Shown in pieces: positions 33,287-41,619 of a DNA stretch of 64,000 nucleotides (its first letter is position 1; each line of letters begins with the position of its first letter). Under the pieces are notes generated by a model. The model was not told where the DNA came from. It searched no databases and was given only the letters and a program-made list of their open reading frames with translations. Source of the stretch: Rubrobacter tropicus (GTDB lineage: Bacteria > Actinomycetota > Rubrobacteria > Rubrobacterales > Rubrobacteraceae); NCBI RefSeq assembly GCF_011492945.1, contig NZ_CP045119.1, forward strand, positions 434,001 through 498,000. The letters are read 5' to 3'. A program made the translations under genes and the position numbers.

Positions 33287-34327
33287 CTACCTTCCGTCGT
33301 CTTCGTAGTGGACCCAGTAGCGGCTCATGAGGAAGTTGGCCGCCGTAAAGGTGCCTATGATCAGGAGCAGGACCCACGCCATCGCCGCCGCGTAGCCCAT
33401 CCGGAAGTTGGCGAAGCCCTCCTGGTAGAGGTAGAGCGTGTAAAACAGCGTCGAGTCCGAGGGACCGCCGGAGCCGCCGGAGACTATGAAGGCCGGCGTG
33501 AAGGCCTGGAAGGCCCGGATGAGCTGCAGGACGAGGTTGAAGAAGATGATCGGGGTTAGGAGCGGGATCGTTATCCTCAAGAACCGGGACACCTTGCCCG
33601 CCCCGTCCACGGCCGCGGCGTCGTAGAGTTCCTGCGGGATCTGCCTGAGGCCCGCCAGGAAGATGACCATTGGCGAGCCGAACTGCCACACCCTCAGGAG
33701 CACCAGCGTGTAGAGGGCTGTCCCCGGCGTGGAGATCCAGCTCGGGGCGGTCTCCCAACCCAGGAGCGCCAGGAACTGGTTGAAGAGCCCGTCGCCGCCG
33801 AAGACCTGCCGCCACATGATGGCGATGGCCACGCTCCCGCCCAGGAGCGAGGGCAGGTAGTAGATGGCCCGGTAGGTCCCGAGCGCCCTGATGCCCCTGT
33901 TGAGCAGCACCGCCACCAGGAGGGCGAACGCGAGCTCCAGCGGCACCGAGAGCGCCACGTAGATGAAGGTGACCTTGAGCGACTGCATGTAGCGCGGGTC
34001 TTCGGTGAACATCCTGACGTAGTTCTCCAGGCCCACCCACGTGGGTGCCGTCAGGAGGTCGAAGTCGGTGAACGAGAAGTACAGCGAGGCGAGCATCGGC
34101 CCGAGCGTGAGCGCGAAGAGCCCGAGAAACCACGGAGCGAGGAACAGGTAGCCCCACAGGTTCTCGCCCTGCTGGCGCCGGCTCCGGCCGCCGGAGGGCG
34201 GTCGGGCGGGCACGACCTCGCCCGCGGCGTCGTCTCGCGCTCCCACTTCCGTGCCCCTCTCGCGGGCGGTCCCGCCGACGGCGAGGGCGCGCGGGTCGTG
34301 CCCGTCCGCGTTGCCTGAGAGCGTCAT
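33287..34327 (-). CDS. Sugar ABC transporter permease (MalF/UgpA type)
   Basis: This is a 346-residue membrane protein with a polar N-terminal extension (about 55 residues, rich in Arg and Gly) and six membrane helices. The EAA loop is ELYDAAAVDGAGKVSRFLRITIPLL. ATG 34327 overlaps the binding-protein stop. Works with the MalG-type partner to import an oligosaccharide, most likely uronate-containing. Confidence 0.93.
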   Translation of the reverse strand: MTLSGNADGHDPRALAVGGTARERGTEVGARDDAAGEVVPARPPSGGRSRRQQGENLWGYLFLAPWFLGLFALTLGPMLASLYFSFTDFDLLTAPTWVGLENYVRMFTEDPRYMQSLKVTFIYVALSVPLELAFALLVAVLLNRGIRALGTYRAIYYLPSLLGGSVAIAIMWRQVFGGDGLFNQFLALLGWETAPSWISTPGTALYTLVLLRVWQFGSPMVIFLAGLRQIPQELYDAAAVDGAGKVSRFLRITIPLLTPIIFFNLVLQLIRAFQAFTPAFIVSGGSGGPSDSTLFYTLYLYQEGFANFRMGYAAAMAWVLLLIIGTFTAANFLMSRYWVHYEDDGR

Positions 34328-35661
34328 GACAGAATCCTCCCCGCCTCCTCGAAGAACCGGTCGACGCCTTCGTCTATGCTCGTGCGGCCGAAGGCTATGT
34401 CCTGGGAGGTGCGCTCGAGGAGGCTGCCGGTGTCGGCCAGCACCTCCCCGACGTTCACGGGCCTCTGGATGGTCATGGGTACCTGCTCCTCGGCGACGCG
34501 CTCGACGTAGGCGACGATCTCACGCTCCATCTCCTCCATGTCGGGCAGGAGGAACTCCCGGATCTCGGGCGAGGGCGGTACCCCCCGCTCGGTGCCCAAC
34601 GGCCTCGCCACGTCTGGCACGTTGACCAGCGCGTTCATGACCTTCGTCGCCTCCTCCGGGTACTCGGTGCGCGAGTAGGCGCACATGGTCAGGGCCGGGC
34701 GCAGGTACATCCCGTACCGCGAACCCGAAGGACCGTTTGGTATGACGTTGTGCCCGAGACCCTTGTCCACGAGCCCCGAGAACGCGATGAGCCTGTTCGA
34801 GAAGTCGAACTCGGCCGCGGCCTTGCCCGTGACGAGCGGCGTGTCCGTGACGTCGCCGGTGGAGAGCGCCTGCACCTCGGCCGGCACGGCGGCCCCGCTC
34901 TCTCTCAGACGGTCCCAGAACTCCCACCAGTCGGCGAGGTCGGACTTCTCGAAGCCGAGCCGGCCGTCCTCGGTGAAGAGCTCCCTACCCCGCTGGCGCA
35001 CCCACACCTCCAGCACGTAGCCGTCCCCGCCGGTGTCCTCCGTGCCGAAGTACTCTCCCCCCGAGGACCGCCCGACGTCGGTGGTGATCCTCTCGAAGTC
35101 CTCCCACGTCCAGCCCTCGTCCGCCTCCCTGACGCCGGCCTTCTGGAACGCCGCCGCATCGTAGATGAACATGAACGAGTTGAGCCCGAGCGGCACGCCG
35201 AGCAGCTTCCCGCCTACCCGGTCGAGATCTAACGTCTCCTCCGGCCAGCCTTCGACGGAGAGCAGGTCCGGCACGAAACGGTCGAGCTCGAGCAGGATGC
35301 CGCCCCGCTGGGAGAGCTCGGCGAACTGGTTCGGCTCGGACTGGAAGACGTCCGGCGCGTTGCCGCCCGTGGCCTGCGTGACCAGCTTCTCGAAGTACCC
35401 GTCCCCGCCCGAGAGCTCCGTGGCGATCTCTACCCCCGGGTTCTTCTTCTCGAAGACGCGCAAAGCCTCCTGCGTCCTCCTGTGCCGCCCCTGCTCTCCC
35501 CACCACGTCATCCGCAACCGGGTCCCCCCGGCGGAATCCCCTCCCCCGCAACCGACCAGGCCCATCGCCAGAGCCCCGGCCACCGCGCCCCCGCCAACCC
35601 TCAGAAAATCGGCCCGCGTATGCCCCCGCCGAAGACCACCGGTCCCTCCAATGCCAGACAC
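34324..35661 (-). CDS. Extracellular sugar-binding lipoprotein of ABC importer
   Basis: This is a 445-residue family 1 solute-binding protein. The N-terminus is a Tat/Sec-like leader (RRGHTRADFLRVGGGAVAG) ending at the lipobox MGLVGC, so it should be anchored outside the membrane. Mature start MTWWGEQGRHRRTQEALRVFEKKNPGV is typical. GTG 35661 has GGGGAGGAAAG upstream. It is the first gene of the minus-strand run and lies just behind a LacI-type operator. It is paralogous to the broken gene at 31052. Confidence 0.93.
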   Translation of the reverse strand: MSGIGGTGGLRRGHTRADFLRVGGGAVAGALAMGLVGCGGGDSAGGTRLRMTWWGEQGRHRRTQEALRVFEKKNPGVEIATELSGGDGYFEKLVTQATGGNAPDVFQSEPNQFAELSQRGGILLELDRFVPDLLSVEGWPEETLDLDRVGGKLLGVPLGLNSFMFIYDAAAFQKAGVREADEGWTWEDFERITTDVGRSSGGEYFGTEDTGGDGYVLEVWVRQRGRELFTEDGRLGFEKSDLADWWEFWDRLRESGAAVPAEVQALSTGDVTDTPLVTGKAAAEFDFSNRLIAFSGLVDKGLGHNVIPNGPSGSRYGMYLRPALTMCAYSRTEYPEEATKVMNALVNVPDVARPLGTERGVPPSPEIREFLLPDMEEMEREIVAYVERVAEEQVPMTIQRPVNVGEVLADTGSLLERTSQDIAFGRTSIDEGVDRFFEEAGRILS

Positions 35662-35680
35662 CTGCTTTCCTCCCCACAGA

Positions 35681-35696
35681 TAGAAAGCGTTTTCTA
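35681..35696. promoter_or_regulatory. LacI-family operator
   Basis: TAGAAAGCGTTTTCTA fits the GAAA-N-CG-N-TTTC consensus of LacI/GalR repressors, with a central CG. It lies 20 bp upstream of the first transport gene and in the region shared with divergent lacI, so it probably controls the whole uronate operon. Confidence 0.8.
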
Positions 35697-35782
35697 AACA
35701 GGGAACATAACAAACGGTTCCTGGGGTGTCAACCCGATCCGGGAGGGCGGTCGATGACTTGTTTTCGCGAGGAAAGGGGTAG

Positions 35783-35794
35783 GATAAGCTTATC
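35783..35794. promoter_or_regulatory. Perfect 12-bp palindrome upstream of the lacI-type gene
   Basis: GATAAGCTTATC is a perfect palindrome 37 bp before the TTG start of the LacI-family gene. It could be an autoregulatory site or the -10 region; it lacks the central CG of the main operator, so assignment is weak. Confidence 0.3.
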
Positions 35795-35831
35795 GTTCGG
35801 GTGTGGCGTATGGTTCAGGAGGTAGGGCGGG

Positions 35832-36863
35832 TTGGCCAATCTCGCGAAAGTCGCCAGGCGGGCCGGGGTCTCTCTGGCCACGGCTTCGCGGGTGATCTCC
35901 AACAGCCCGTACGGGGTGACGGCGGAGTTGCGGGAGCGGGTGTTGGAGGCGGCGCGGGAGCTGGATTACGTGCCCAACGCGCACGCCAGGGCGCTTGTCA
36001 GTTCCAGGACGCAGACCATCGGCGTCGTGGCCCAGGACGTCAGCGACCCTTACTTCTCCGAGGTCGTGCGGGGGGTGCAGCACGTGGCGGACGAGGCGGA
36101 CCGGCTCGTGACCGTGTGCAACACCCACCGGGACCCAGAACGGGAGCTCGCGTACTTCAGGCTATTGAGGTCGCAGATGGTAGAGGCGATCCTGCTCGCC
36201 AGCAGCGGGCTCGAGGACGAGGGGCACGTCAAGACGATGGCCGCGCAGATAGCGGCGTTCCAGTCCTCCGGGGGGAGGGTTGCCCTGATCGGGCGCCACA
36301 GCCTCGTCGCGGATAACGTGGTGCCCGAGAACTTCAAGGGCGCGAGGGCTCTGGGCCTCGAGCTGTCGCGTCTCGGGCACCGGCGCTTCGGGGTCATATC
36401 CAGCCCGACGCGCCTCGCGAGCACGACGGACAAGCTGGAAGGCTTCAAGGACGCGCTCTCCGAAGCCGGCATCGAGCTGCCGCCTGAGTGCGTGGTCGAG
36501 GGGGACTTCACGCGCGACGGCGGCTACGAGAGCATGCGTAAGCTCCTTGGCAGGGTCCCCGACCTCACCGCCGTCTTCGCGGCCAACGACCTGATGGCCG
36601 TCGGGGCGCTTGCCCTGCTGCGGGAGAAGGGCGTGGCCGTGCCCGAAGAGGTCTCGGTCGCCGGCTTCAACGACTTCCCCATAGCCCGCGACATGGTCCC
36701 GTCGTTGACTACGGTTCGCCTGCCGCTCGTCGAGATGGGAGCAAGGGCCGCCAGGCTAGCCCTCAGACCGCGCGAGGACGGGGCCGACGGCGGGCCGCGC
36801 GTCGAGAGCCTGCCCACGCGCCTGATCCTACGCGACAGCACCGGCCCAGCGCCGAAAGGTTGA
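35832..36863 (+). CDS. LacI-family transcriptional regulator
   Basis: This is a 343-residue repressor. The N-terminal helix-turn-helix and hinge helix (ANLAKVARRAGVSLATASRVI, NAHARALVS) are followed by a periplasmic-binding-like sensor (IGVVAQDVSDPYFSEVVRGV; FAANDLMAVGALALL; VAGFNDFPIARDMVPSLTTVRLP). It starts at TTG 35832, with AGGAGG upstream. It is divergent from the sugar importer operon and has a fitting operator there. The effector is probably a uronate or its keto form. Confidence 0.94.
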   Translation: MANLAKVARRAGVSLATASRVISNSPYGVTAELRERVLEAARELDYVPNAHARALVSSRTQTIGVVAQDVSDPYFSEVVRGVQHVADEADRLVTVCNTHRDPERELAYFRLLRSQMVEAILLASSGLEDEGHVKTMAAQIAAFQSSGGRVALIGRHSLVADNVVPENFKGARALGLELSRLGHRRFGVISSPTRLASTTDKLEGFKDALSEAGIELPPECVVEGDFTRDGGYESMRKLLGRVPDLTAVFAANDLMAVGALALLREKGVAVPEEVSVAGFNDFPIARDMVPSLTTVRLPLVEMGARAARLALRPREDGADGGPRVESLPTRLILRDSTGPAPKG

Positions 36864-36984
36864 GCCGGTCAGCATTTCAGCTAGTCAGCACTTCAGCTTT
36901 TTGCTGACGGGCTTAGAGCGAGGCCTGCTACGAGCAGGCCGAAGCGTGCTGACAAGCTCGCGAAGCGAGCGGGCTGACTAGCTG
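36864..36984. repeat. Intergenic palindromic repeat, copy C (divergent subtype)
   Basis: Perfect 12-bp arms (CAGCTAGTCAGC 36878-36889 and GCTGACTAGCTG 36973-36984) enclose further hairpins, GCCTGCT-ACG-AGCAGGC and GCTCGC-GAA-GCGAGC. The CAGC/GCTG-rich plan with a TTTTT in the loop matches the other copies, but the core is not identical. It reaches into the last codons of uxaE. Confidence 0.6.
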
Positions 36985-38477
36985 CCCGAAGGGCTGGCGA
37001 AGGGGGCGAGGTGTCTGCGGAAGTGCGACTCCAGGTTGGCGGCGTAGGCTTCCTCGTCTTCGCGCAGGAGCTCGAAGAGGCGTCCGCCCAGCGCGGCGGC
37101 GTCGAGCACCGAGCCGAAGGTTACGTGCAGGATCTCGCGCTCGTCGAACCTGTCCAGGAGCAATGGTAGCTCCGCATCCTCGACGGTTTCGGGACGGGCG
37201 GCCTTCTCCACGTTCGCGGAGACGTGGTAGCTCGCGCGGTCCTCCGGGTAGCGGGCCAGGGCGAGCGCGTAGACCTCGCGGAAAAATGCTGGGTCGAGGA
37301 CCGCGGCGGTCCTGAGCGCCTCCAGGTAGCTCGTCCCCGCGGTCTTGAGGTGCGCCAGCCCGCGGGTCTGGCGCACGAAGGCGGGGTAGACGGAGAACTT
37401 GTCGGAGCCCGAGTGGAGGCTGAGCTTGTACGGGCCGTTCGGGGAGGCCTCCCTGGCGATGGCCGCGTGTACCGCAAGGTCCTTCTCGAACTCGGCCACG
37501 TCGCCCAAGTAGTCGACGCCCTTCTCGAAAGAGCCGACGAGGCGCGGCGCGAGGCTGACGAAGCGCACCCCGAGTCGGGAGAGCTCGCGGACTATGTAAA
37601 GGTGCTGGACGTGCGTGGTTGGCGACTCGGTCTCGTCTACCGAGACCTCCACCTCGAACTCACGCTTCCCCATTACCGACTCAAGCCGCCGGTACAGGTA
37701 GGCCGCGTGTACGACGGCCCGGCCGTACTTGACGGCGGCCCGGGCTACCGACTCCCCGTCAACGGGGACTTCGTGGCCGTCAAGGGAGAGGCTTGCGTCC
37801 GGGTAGCGTCCCAGGAGGTTTCCCGGGGTATCCTCCAGATCGTCCCAGGGCAGACCGTCGAAGAGGGCGCGCAGCGCGGTCGGGTCGGCGGTCCCGGCGC
37901 GGTCGTCGACGCGGTCGCCAGGGTCGAAGGTGAAGAAGGTGTAACCGGCCGCGGCGCAGGCGTCCACGTGTTCGGCCGTCTTGAGGTGGTCCGCGTCGGC
38001 GCCGAAGCCGTCGCGCCAGTCCTCAGCGAAGACGCCCCACGCCGCGTCGTCCATCACCTGCCGCGGCGTGCGGCCCGCGCGCTCCATCTCCCGGATGGAC
38101 TGCTGGGCGAAGATGGGGCCTATGCCTGCACCGGAAGAACGCATAGCCCGCACGTGGCCCGGCGTCGCCAACCCCAGCCTGTCGCCCATGCCGGCTGAGG
38201 TGCCCAACCCTAGCGGACGCGGGACGAGCCACGGCAGGACCCCGCGCAGGGCATCCAGGTTCTTCGGCCCCGCGGGGCCGAGGAGCAGGACTTCGTCGCC
38301 GCGGCGGGCGCGGTCGCCCTCCAACCTCGCCAGCAGCGGCGAATCCGGGGGAGCCAGCGCGGCCAGCCGGGGCTCAGAACCGTCCCGGGACAGCCCGACC
38401 TCCGCCTCTCCGACAACGCTCACGGACCGGACGTCCAGGTCGCGCAGCGCCCGTAGACCGCCGGGTTTGAGGCTCAT
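36978..38477 (-). CDS. uxaE: Tagaturonate epimerase family protein (UxaE)
   Basis: This is a 499-residue protein of the UxaE family, which in Thermotoga epimerises D-tagaturonate to D-fructuronate. Landmarks include FGLGTSAGMGDRLGLATPGH-like text (PLGLGTSAGMGDRLGLATPG), IFAQQSIREMERAGRTP, YTFFTFDPGD, EVSVDETESPTT, KLSLHSGSDKFSVYP and HVTFGSVLD. Together with UxaC and the fructuronate reductase-like SDR it would let galacturonate and glucuronate flow through one branch. It is transcribed on its own, beyond lacI, with ATG 38477. The last residues come from repeat copy C. Confidence 0.85.
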   Translation of the reverse strand: MSLKPGGLRALRDLDVRSVSVVGEAEVGLSRDGSEPRLAALAPPDSPLLARLEGDRARRGDEVLLLGPAGPKNLDALRGVLPWLVPRPLGLGTSAGMGDRLGLATPGHVRAMRSSGAGIGPIFAQQSIREMERAGRTPRQVMDDAAWGVFAEDWRDGFGADADHLKTAEHVDACAAAGYTFFTFDPGDRVDDRAGTADPTALRALFDGLPWDDLEDTPGNLLGRYPDASLSLDGHEVPVDGESVARAAVKYGRAVVHAAYLYRRLESVMGKREFEVEVSVDETESPTTHVQHLYIVRELSRLGVRFVSLAPRLVGSFEKGVDYLGDVAEFEKDLAVHAAIAREASPNGPYKLSLHSGSDKFSVYPAFVRQTRGLAHLKTAGTSYLEALRTAAVLDPAFFREVYALALARYPEDRASYHVSANVEKAARPETVEDAELPLLLDRFDEREILHVTFGSVLDAAALGGRLFELLREDEEAYAANLESHFRRHLAPFASPSGS

Positions 38478-38545
38478 GATCCAGGTCCTTTCATATACGC
38501 TTCGTTACACGCCGAGGGGCGAGAACGTGGGGTGGCCTTTCTTCT

Positions 38546-38566
38546 ATCAGGTTGTTGACCCCTGAT
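38546..38566. promoter_or_regulatory. Short inverted repeat upstream of uxaE
   Basis: ATCAGG and CCTGAT are 6-bp arms nine bases apart, about 70 bp before the uxaE start. The motif differs from the LacI operator at 35681. It may be an operator for uxaE or chance; support is weak. Confidence 0.3.
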
Positions 38567-38750
38567 GCTTTCCCCTGTTCCAGGGTCGACGACTCGACCA
38601 CCAACAACGTACAGGACGGAGAGGATCTGTCAACCTGACGGCGCCGGGCGTCGCACGGAAGCCCTCTTTCGGAGCGACGGACGACGCTCTGCTCTAAACT
38701 CTGTTTGTGCGTCACGGAAGAGACAACTTCGTCGGCTCGAAAGAGTGCCG

Positions 38751-39434
38751 GTGAGCGGGGAACTCGACGGGCGTCCGGCGCCGGTTGCGCTTGTGGTCCG
38801 CGCGGTCGAAAGGCCGGGGGTGCTCCACGCGCTTACGAGCGTCATTCTGGAGCATGGGGCGAACATCGCCTACGTCGATATAGCCGAGCGGCGCGAGGAC
38901 GGGTCCACGGTCTACTTCGAGCTCGAAGGCGTTACGGAGGCGGCGGCTGAGGTCTTGATCCGGGACCTGGAGGCGCTGCCAATCGTCGGGGAGGTCGAGC
39001 GGGCGCCGTCGTTCGCGAAGATATACGGGAAGAGGATCATAGTCGTCGGCGGCGGCGCCCAGGTGGGTCAGGTGGTCATCGGCGCCGTCGCCGAGGCCGA
39101 CCGCCACAACATCCGCGGGGAGAAGATCTCGATCGACACCATCCCGCTGGTGGGCGAGGAGGACCTGGCCGCCGCGACGAGGGCCGTGGCCCGGTTGCCC
39201 CGCGCGGTGGCCCTGGTGCTCGCGGGCGCCTTGATGGGCGGGGACGTCGCCAAGGCCGTGTACGAGATCCGGGAGAAAGGCATCATCGTCCTCTCCCTGA
39301 ACATGCCGGGCAGCGTCCCCGACGCCGCCGACCTCGTAGTCAGCGACCCCGTCCAGTGCGGCGTCATGGCCGTGATGGCCGTCTCCTCCTCCGCCCGCTT
39401 CGACATCGCCCGCCAGCGGGGAAGACGCTATTAG
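38751..39434 (+). CDS. ACT domain plus DUF5612 protein
   Basis: This is a protein of about 227 residues with an N-terminal ACT domain (VALVVRAVERPGVLHALTSVILEHGANIAYVD) that usually binds an amino acid, and a C-terminal DUF5612 domain (RIIVVGGGAQVGQVVIGAVAEADRHN, then LSLNMPGSVPDAADLVVSDPVQCGVMAVMAVS). The second half resembles a small Rossmann fold. Function is unknown; a regulatory or sensing role is likely. The start is uncertain between GTG 38745 and GTG 38751; the frame is open from 38565, but that part looks non-coding. Confidence 0.78.
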   Translation: MSGELDGRPAPVALVVRAVERPGVLHALTSVILEHGANIAYVDIAERREDGSTVYFELEGVTEAAAEVLIRDLEALPIVGEVERAPSFAKIYGKRIIVVGGGAQVGQVVIGAVAEADRHNIRGEKISIDTIPLVGEEDLAAATRAVARLPRAVALVLAGALMGGDVAKAVYEIREKGIIVLSLNMPGSVPDAADLVVSDPVQCGVMAVMAVSSSARFDIARQRGRRY

Positions 39435-39566
39435 AGCGGTCAGCTATCGGCGCGCTGCGGCTTCGCCTCCGCTTTCGGCGGTCAGCTACTTTGTTCTTGC
39501 TGAAAGCTGACCGCTGATGGCTGATAGCCTTGCGAAGAGGCTTATGGGCCTCTTCACAAACCGCTT
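39433..39566. repeat. Intergenic palindromic repeat, copy D
   Basis: It starts AGAGCGGT like copy B, carries GCTGCGGCTTCGCCT and AAAGCTGACCGCTGA, and ends in AAACCGCTT. It sits exactly between two convergent genes and touches both stop codons, so it may serve as their shared transcript end. Confidence 0.75.
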
Positions 39567-40471
39567 CAGGAGCCTTGCGCCGCGTCCTCCGAGGTTATGC
39601 GGATGCCGTTGCGCGAGTGGTCGCGCAGGAAGACGGCGTTCGGCTGTTCCTCGAAGTCCGTCCCGGCCTCCCGCAGGCGCGAGACCACCTTTTCGAGGTC
39701 CGCGGGTTCGGGAAGGTGGATCTCGAAAAGGCGCAAACCCGCGCTTCCGTCCGGCGGTGGTGGGGCGCCCGCGCCGGCCCAGGTGTTGAGGCCTACGTGG
39801 TGGTGGTAGCCGCCGGCCGAGACGAAGAGGGCCTGCCCCCCGTAGCGGGCCACCACGTCGAAGCCCAGGACGCCGTGGTAGAAGCGCTCGGCCTCGGCCA
39901 GATCCCGAACGTGCAGATGCACGTGGCCTATGCTCGCCCCGGCCGGTAGCCCTTCCCACGGTTCCCCGGCGCCGGGCTCCTTGAGCAGGCCGCCGAGGTC
40001 CAGGCGCCTGGTATCCATCTCCACCAGGTTTTCCCGCCAGCGCCAGGTGTCGCGCGGACGGTCGCGGTAGATCTCGATCCCGTTCCCGTCTGGATCGTCC
40101 AGGTAAAGCGCCTCGCTCACCAAATGGTCGGAAGCCCCCCACAGCGGGTAATCCTTGTCCACAAGCCGCCTGAGGGACCTCGCCAGGGAGACCCTGTCCG
40201 GCTGGAGGATCGCGTAGTGGTAGAGCCCCGTCGTGTCCCGCGGTCGCGGCGGCGCCCCCGGCGACTCCGTCAGGACCAGCATGTCCTCCCCGCCTACGCC
40301 GAGATAGGCCTCGTTACCCTGCCGCCGATGTACCCGAAACCCGAGCACCTCGACGTAGAACTCCAGCGAGCGCTCCAGGTCGGCTACCGTTAGACGCACG
40401 GCGCCGAGGTGCAGCGTCGCGGGAAGCCCCTCCGACGCGTCACCGGCCCGATCCCGCCTCACGGAACCCAT
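39566..40471 (-). CDS. VOC-family dioxygenase-like protein (CatE type, two glyoxalase modules)
   Basis: This is a 301-residue protein with two vicinal-oxygen-chelate modules. The first has HLGAVRLTVADLERSLEFYVEVLGF and LYHYAIL; the second has GHVHLHVRDLAEAERFYHGVLGFD, YHHHVGLNTW and FEIHLPE. Metal ligands H-H-E are present, as in Bacillus CatE-type catechol-2,3-dioxygenase. Start ATG 40471 is preferred over the longer frame. Single gene; substrate not known. Confidence 0.85.
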   Translation of the reverse strand: MGSVRRDRAGDASEGLPATLHLGAVRLTVADLERSLEFYVEVLGFRVHRRQGNEAYLGVGGEDMLVLTESPGAPPRPRDTTGLYHYAILQPDRVSLARSLRRLVDKDYPLWGASDHLVSEALYLDDPDGNGIEIYRDRPRDTWRWRENLVEMDTRRLDLGGLLKEPGAGEPWEGLPAGASIGHVHLHVRDLAEAERFYHGVLGFDVVARYGGQALFVSAGGYHHHVGLNTWAGAGAPPPPDGSAGLRLFEIHLPEPADLEKVVSRLREAGTDFEEQPNAVFLRDHSRNGIRITSEDAAQGS

Positions 40472-40576
40472 TACGCCACCACCCCCCGCAACTGCCCGTC
40501 GCGCCGGCCGGAGGCCCCGGTTGTCGCGATGTTCATAAAACCTTCTCCTTATCCTGTCCTGCACGACCGTCGCCGC

Positions 40577-40610
40577 ACGAGAAGCGCGGGGATTCGCCCG
40601 CGCTTCTCGT
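40577..40610 (-). terminator. Hairpin after the DoxX gene
   Basis: The perfect 14-bp arms ACGAGAAGCGCGGG and CCCGCGCTTCTCGT lie ten bases beyond the DoxX stop. There is no T-run on either side, so it may be a GC-type terminator or processing stop. Confidence 0.55.
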
Positions 40611-40619
40611 CGAGTTCTA

Positions 40620-41054
40620 TTACCTGAGTATAGCGAGCGCGCTCTCGAGACTCGGGGTGCCGAGTATGCCATCGAGGCTGAAGGCGCCGGCGCCGGTGAA
40701 CAGCAGGGCGAGCGCCATGGCGGCGAGCGCCAGGTTGTACTCGTAGCCGCCGTTCATGCTGAAAAAGCCGTTCCTCAGATGCACCGTGAGCGTGGCGACG
40801 ACCATCGTCGCGACGAGGGCCAGGGCAGCCAGCGGCGTCAGGAACCCGACGGCTATAAGGATCCCACCCACGAACTCCGCAAGCCCGGCCACTACCGCCA
40901 TCAGATAAGGCGGCCTTATGCCAAGCTGGCCGTGGAACCCCGCCGTGCCCTTCAACCCCGGGCCCCCGAATGCGCCGAACAACTTCTGGGCGCCGTGCGC
41001 GACGAAGATCACACCCAACACCAGACGCAACACCAACAAACCGACGCTTACCAT
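40620..41054 (-). CDS. DoxX family membrane protein
   Basis: This is a 144-residue protein with four membrane segments and the DoxX signatures VFVAHGAQKLFG-like (IFVAHGAQKLFGAFGG), GLAEFVGGILIAVGFLTPLAA and NGGYEYNLALAAMALAL. Members take part in quinone- or thiol-linked redox processes at the membrane. ATG 41054 has GGAGG at good distance; a GTG six bases upstream is less likely. It is divergent from an HxlR regulator with a palindrome between them. Confidence 0.9.
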   Translation of the reverse strand: MVSVGLLVLRLVLGVIFVAHGAQKLFGAFGGPGLKGTAGFHGQLGIRPPYLMAVVAGLAEFVGGILIAVGFLTPLAALALVATMVVATLTVHLRNGFFSMNGGYEYNLALAAMALALLFTGAGAFSLDGILGTPSLESALAILR

Positions 41055-41088
41055 TTCCACCCTCCTCTTGGGCTTTAGTTACTTTACA

Positions 41089-41117
41089 TAACCGAATATA
41101 TATTCGTATATAGGTTA
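41089..41117. promoter_or_regulatory. AT-rich palindrome between doxX and the HxlR gene
   Basis: CGAATATATATTCG (41093-41106) is a perfect 14-bp palindrome, set within the outer pair TAACC / GGTTA. It lies between the divergent DoxX and HxlR-type genes and is a likely operator for the latter. Confidence 0.6.
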
Positions 41118-41133
41118 CGTCAAGTGCGACGTC

Positions 41134-41535
41134 ATGATAAAATTCCGTGCGATGGCGGAGATGCACCAAGAGCGGGTAGAGAGTTCCGAGAGGTTCTGTC
41201 CGAGGTATCAGCGGGCGGTCGAGATCGTTGGCCGCCGGTGGAGTGGGGCCGTGTTGCGGGCGATGCTGGCCGGGGCTTCGCGTTTCGGTGAGATACAGGA
41301 TGCGATACCCGATCTCTCCAACAGGATGCTCTCCGAGCGGTTGCGGGAGCTCGAGGCCGAGGGGATAGTCGAGAGGGTCGTCGTGCCCGAGCGGCCCGTT
41401 CGGGTCGAGTACCGTTTGACGGAGAAGGGGCTGGCGCTCCACGCGGTGGTCGACGGCCTCTCCCGGTGGGCGGAAGAGTGGATCGAGCCGGAAGGTCTCG
41501 ATCCGGACGGAGAACGTTCCGCCGAAACCGCGTGA
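41134..41535 (+). CDS. HxlR-family transcriptional regulator
   Basis: This is a winged-helix protein of up to 133 residues. It has the HxlR core FCPRYQRAVEIVGRRWSGAVLRAMLAGASRFGEIQDAIPDLSNRMLSERLRELEAEGIVER, with one Cys at the usual redox-sensing place near the N-terminus. Starts at 41134, 41152 or 41161 are possible and none has a clear ribosome site. The adjacent palindrome and divergent doxX suggest control of a redox or electrophile response. Confidence 0.88.
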   Translation: MIKFRAMAEMHQERVESSERFCPRYQRAVEIVGRRWSGAVLRAMLAGASRFGEIQDAIPDLSNRMLSERLRELEAEGIVERVVVPERPVRVEYRLTEKGLALHAVVDGLSRWAEEWIEPEGLDPDGERSAETA

Positions 41536-41619
41536 TCCGCGCGCAAGGGTTGTGGGACGAGTTTATCCGACGTCCATAAACGCACGCCAGCAGCAGATAA
41601 GATCCGAAAGGAACGTTTC

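Noticed and set aside
36864-36984. CRISPR-like array from repeated CAGC/GCTG units
   Set aside because: The units are inverted hairpins without regular spacers; no cas genes are near.
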